Positions 32,386 to 34,591 of a stretch of 34,591 nt of DNA are shown one piece after another. The stretch is from an uncultured Prevotellaceae bacterium (GTDB taxonomy: Bacteria > Bacteroidota > Bacteroidia > Bacteroidales > Muribaculaceae), in NCBI GenBank assembly GCA_900314215.1, contig OMUK01000036.1:1-34591 (forward strand). Reading direction: 5' to 3'. The notes beneath the pieces were generated by a model. It saw nothing but the letters and a program-made list of their open reading frames with translations. It searched no databases and had not been told where the DNA came from. Made by a program: the position numbers and the translations under genes. The stretch's first letter is position 1; every line of letters starts with the position of its first letter.

Positions 32386-33696
32386 ATGAGATACTATAGT
32401 ACCAACGATCAAACACTACAGGCTACGCTCGAGGAGGCCGTGCTCAAGGGCTATGCCGACGACGGCGGTCTCTTCCTGCCCGACCACATCCCTGTGTTGC
32501 CGCAAGCCTTTGTGAGCAACCTGCACGCCATGACCTTGCAAGAAATGAGCTACGCCATAGCCGACTATGCCTGGCAAGGCGACATCGATGCCAGCGTGCT
32601 GCACGACATCGTGATGGAGACCCTGAACTTCCCCATTCCGCTCACCTACGTGGGCGGCAACCGCTTCTCGCTAGAGCTCTACCACGGGCCCACCATGAGC
32701 TTCAAGGACGTGGGCACCCGCTTTATGGGCCGCGTGGTGTCGCACTTCACCAGCCGCCGACACCAGAAAATCAATGTGCTCGTCACCACCTCGGGCAACG
32801 CTGGCGGCGCTGTGGCCAATGGCTTCTATGCCATACCCAACGTGAACGTGTTCATCCTTTATCCGCAGGACTCGCTCGAACCGCTGCAAGAGGCTCAATT
32901 TGCCACCCTGGGCGGCAATGTGACCGCTCTCGAGGTCAACGGCACACTCGACGACTGCCGCGAGATGGTGCGCGACGCCTTTGCCGACAAGGAGCTCAAC
33001 AGCGAGATGCATCTCACCACCGCACGCACCATCAATGTGGCCCGCTTGCTGCCGCAAGTGTTCTACTACTTCTATGCCTACGCCCAGCTCGCCGACCGCG
33101 AGCAAGACCTCGACAATGTGGTCTTTGCCGTGCCGTGCGGCAATCTGGGAAATCTCACTGCCGGCATCATGGCCAAGAAGATGGGACTGCCCGTCAAGCG
33201 CTTCATCGCCGCCGACAACCGCAACAACGTCTTCACCCAGTATCTCGAAACGGGCGACTTCATGCCACAGCAGTCGATACCCAGCGTGGCCCCTGCCATG
33301 GACATAGGCGACCCGCAGAATTTTCCGCAGCTCAAGAGCCTGCTGCACAGCCACATGGAAATGTGCGAGCTCATCGAGGGCGTAGCCTACAATGACGAGC
33401 AAATCATGAACGCCATCAAGCACGCTTGGCACGACGAGCACTACCTGCTCGACCCGCAAAGTGCCACTGCCTATCAGGCACTGCTCGATTGCTTGCACGA
33501 GGGCGAAACCGGAGTGGCACTGGCCACAGCCCACCCGGCGAAATACCGCAACACCGTGGAACAAGCCATAGGCAAGGCTGTGCACGTGCCGGGCACCCTG
33601 GCCAGCTTCCTGGGCGGCACCCGCCACGTGACCACCCTGGGCAGCGGCTACAACGCCCTCAAGCAATTCCTGCTCAAGCACAACGCCCAGCAGTAG
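32386..33696 (+). CDS. thrC: Threonine synthase
   Basis: A PLP enzyme that converts O-phosphohomoserine to threonine. The 436-residue protein has the N-terminal MRYYSTND...ADDGGLFLP region, GPTMSFKDVGTRFMG (101-115) with the PLP Lys K107, TSGNAGGAVANG for phosphate binding, FAVPCGNLGNLTAGIMA and the closing GTLASFLGG. It belongs to the shorter class I (E. coli-like) family. It follows the aspartokinase by 100 nt on the same strand; the intervening 100 nt has no clear promoter or terminator, so co-transcription is likely. The homoserine dehydrogenase and homoserine kinase steps are not encoded here. Confidence 0.96.
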   Translation: MRYYSTNDQTLQATLEEAVLKGYADDGGLFLPDHIPVLPQAFVSNLHAMTLQEMSYAIADYAWQGDIDASVLHDIVMETLNFPIPLTYVGGNRFSLELYHGPTMSFKDVGTRFMGRVVSHFTSRRHQKINVLVTTSGNAGGAVANGFYAIPNVNVFILYPQDSLEPLQEAQFATLGGNVTALEVNGTLDDCREMVRDAFADKELNSEMHLTTARTINVARLLPQVFYYFYAYAQLADREQDLDNVVFAVPCGNLGNLTAGIMAKKMGLPVKRFIAADNRNNVFTQYLETGDFMPQQSIPSVAPAMDIGDPQNFPQLKSLLHSHMEMCELIEGVAYNDEQIMNAIKHAWHDEHYLLDPQSATAYQALLDCLHEGETGVALATAHPAKYRNTVEQAIGKAVHVPGTLASFLGGTRHVTTLGSGYNALKQFLLKHNAQQ

Positions 33697-33703
33697 AATC
33701 AGC

Positions 33704-33744
33704 ACGCAATCCTTCAGTTTTCTCAGAAAAATTGCGTAAGTTTG
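33704..33744 (+). promoter_or_regulatory. Promoter of the AAA-ATPase-like gene spanned by an inverted repeat
   Basis: TAAGTTTG (33737-33744) is a perfect -7 element, 32 nt before the ATG. The -33 is weak. ACGCAAT (33704-33710) and ATTGCGT (33731-33737) are perfect inverted arms 20 nt apart that cover the core promoter and just touch the -7 element; they could be an operator or a terminator hairpin for thrC, though no U-tract follows. Confidence 0.45.
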
Positions 33745-33776
33745 CATTATTGAGTACAAAAGCTCCTTTTTCAGCC

Positions 33777-34591
33777 ATGGCAAAGAAATATCCTATAGGC
33801 ATACAGTCGTTTGAGAAGTTAAGAAGAGACGGTTATGTTTACGTCGACAAGACCGAGCTCATTTGGAATCTTGCCCAGAACAGCAACTGCTACTTCCTGG
33901 GGCGGCCTCGCCGCTTCGGCAAGAGTCTGCTCATCTCCACGCTCGAGAGCTATTTCCTGGGGCAGAAAGACCTCTTCAAGGGCCTCGCCATCGAGCAGCT
34001 TGAGAAGGATTGGACTCAATACCCAGTTTTCCACCTCGACCTCAATGCACAGGACTACAACACGCCTGAGCATCTGGATTCACGGCTGTCGCTGAATTTG
34101 GCAGAATGGGAAAAATTATATGGCCGCAATCCCGACGAAGACACGCCGGCCTTGCGCTTTGAGGGTGTCATCAAGCGTGCCGTCAAGCACACTGGAGAGC
34201 AGGTTGTGGTGCTCGTGGATGAGTATGACAAACCTCTTGTCGCAGCTATGGGCAACGATGGCCTCCAAGCGAGATACCGCGAGAAGCTGAAAGCCTTCTA
34301 CGGTGTGCTCAAGTCGTGCGACCGGTATATACGCTTCGCCCTGCTCACGGGTGTGAGCCGGTTCTCCCACGTGAGCATCTTCAGCGACCTCAACAACCTG
34401 CAGGACATCTCGATGCTTCCGGCCTATGCCTCGATATGCGGCATCAGCGAGCAGGAGATGATCGACAACTTTCCGGAGGAAATCAACGCCCTGGCTCGGC
34501 AAAACAGCGTGAGTTACGACGAGGCCTTGGGCCAGTTGCGCAAGATGTACGACGGCTACCACTTTGTGGAAAACAGCGAGGGGCTCTACAA
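33777..34591 (+). CDS. AAA-ATPase-like protein (DUF1703-type), N-terminal part
   Basis: Open from the ATG at 33777 to the window edge (271 codons), not closed. The family (AAA-ATPase_like, often with a PD-(D/E)XK-like C-terminal domain) is abundant and multi-copy in Bacteroidetes; function unknown. Features: PIGIQSFEKLRRDGYVYVDKT at the start (split here as residues 6-25), a variant Walker A GRPRRFGKS (42-50), Walker B VVVLVDEYD (143-151) and FALLTGVSRFSHVSIFSD, with MYDGYHF near the end, all typical. Codon use looks less biased than in neighbouring housekeeping genes. The C-terminal nuclease-like domain lies beyond the window. Confidence 0.88.
   Translation, partial: MAKKYPIGIQSFEKLRRDGYVYVDKTELIWNLAQNSNCYFLGRPRRFGKSLLISTLESYFLGQKDLFKGLAIEQLEKDWTQYPVFHLDLNAQDYNTPEHLDSRLSLNLAEWEKLYGRNPDEDTPALRFEGVIKRAVKHTGEQVVVLVDEYDKPLVAAMGNDGLQARYREKLKAFYGVLKSCDRYIRFALLTGVSRFSHVSIFSDLNNLQDISMLPAYASICGISEQEMIDNFPEEINALARQNSVSYDEALGQLRKMYDGYHFVENSEGLY

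Noticed and set aside
1..34591. CRISPR arrays, tRNA/rRNA genes, insertion sequences and prophage genes
   Set aside because: I looked for regularly spaced repeats, tRNA-like sequences, transposases and phage genes and found none; the only notable long repeat I noticed is the 39-nt pair around hipBA.

Overview
The window looks like a chromosomal segment of a fairly GC-rich member of the Bacteroidales. Evidence: Bacteroidetes-type promoters (TTTG/TTG, about 20 nt, then TAnnTTTG) precede many genes; the ileS / DksA-like / lspA / DUF4296-lipoprotein cluster is typical of the group; so are the DUF3857 proteins, the AAA-ATPase-like/DUF1703 protein and the eukaryote-like IleRS. GC content and codon use would suit Muribaculaceae or a Prevotella relative, but the family cannot be fixed by eye.

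Layout. (1) 1-5635, minus strand: a histidine-degradation operon ftcD-hutU-hutH-hutI (hutI cut by the window edge), taking histidine via urocanate and formiminoglutamate to glutamate and folate-bound one-carbon units. (2) 5832-8339, plus: engB, then udk-lptB with its own promoter. (3) 15063-8400, minus: ileS, DksA-like regulator, lspA, a DUF4296 lipoprotein and a CPBP membrane protease. (4) 15118-17764: a hipBA toxin-antitoxin module between a 39-nt direct repeat (37/39 identical), with putative operator repeats at its promoter. (5) 21591-17765, minus: two translationally coupled DUF3857/transglutaminase-like exported proteins, the first lacking catalytic Cys and His, the second with a Cys-His pair; then a divergent beta-barrel protein. 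(6) 26761-22503, minus: a cell-wall cluster with a membrane-anchored Mur-ligase homologue, ddl, murF and a small YqaE/Pmp3 protein. (7) 27008-28782: recR convergent with a type II pantothenate kinase and a small charged protein whose stop codon lies in the loop of the terminator. (8) 28909-31265, plus: GT2 glycosyltransferase (TTG start), a coupled GNAT acetyltransferase, then yqgE with a nearly leaderless promoter. (9) 31404-33696, plus: an aspartokinase without ACT domains followed by thrC. (10) 33777-end: partial AAA-ATPase-like protein.

Most of the window is housekeeping. The parts most worth a second look are the repeat-flanked hipBA module with an extended HipA, the membrane-anchored Mur ligase beside ddl-murF, the ACT-less aspartokinase, the active/degenerate transglutaminase pair and the LptB with a long charged N-terminal extension. 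I found no tRNA, rRNA, CRISPR array or intact insertion sequence.
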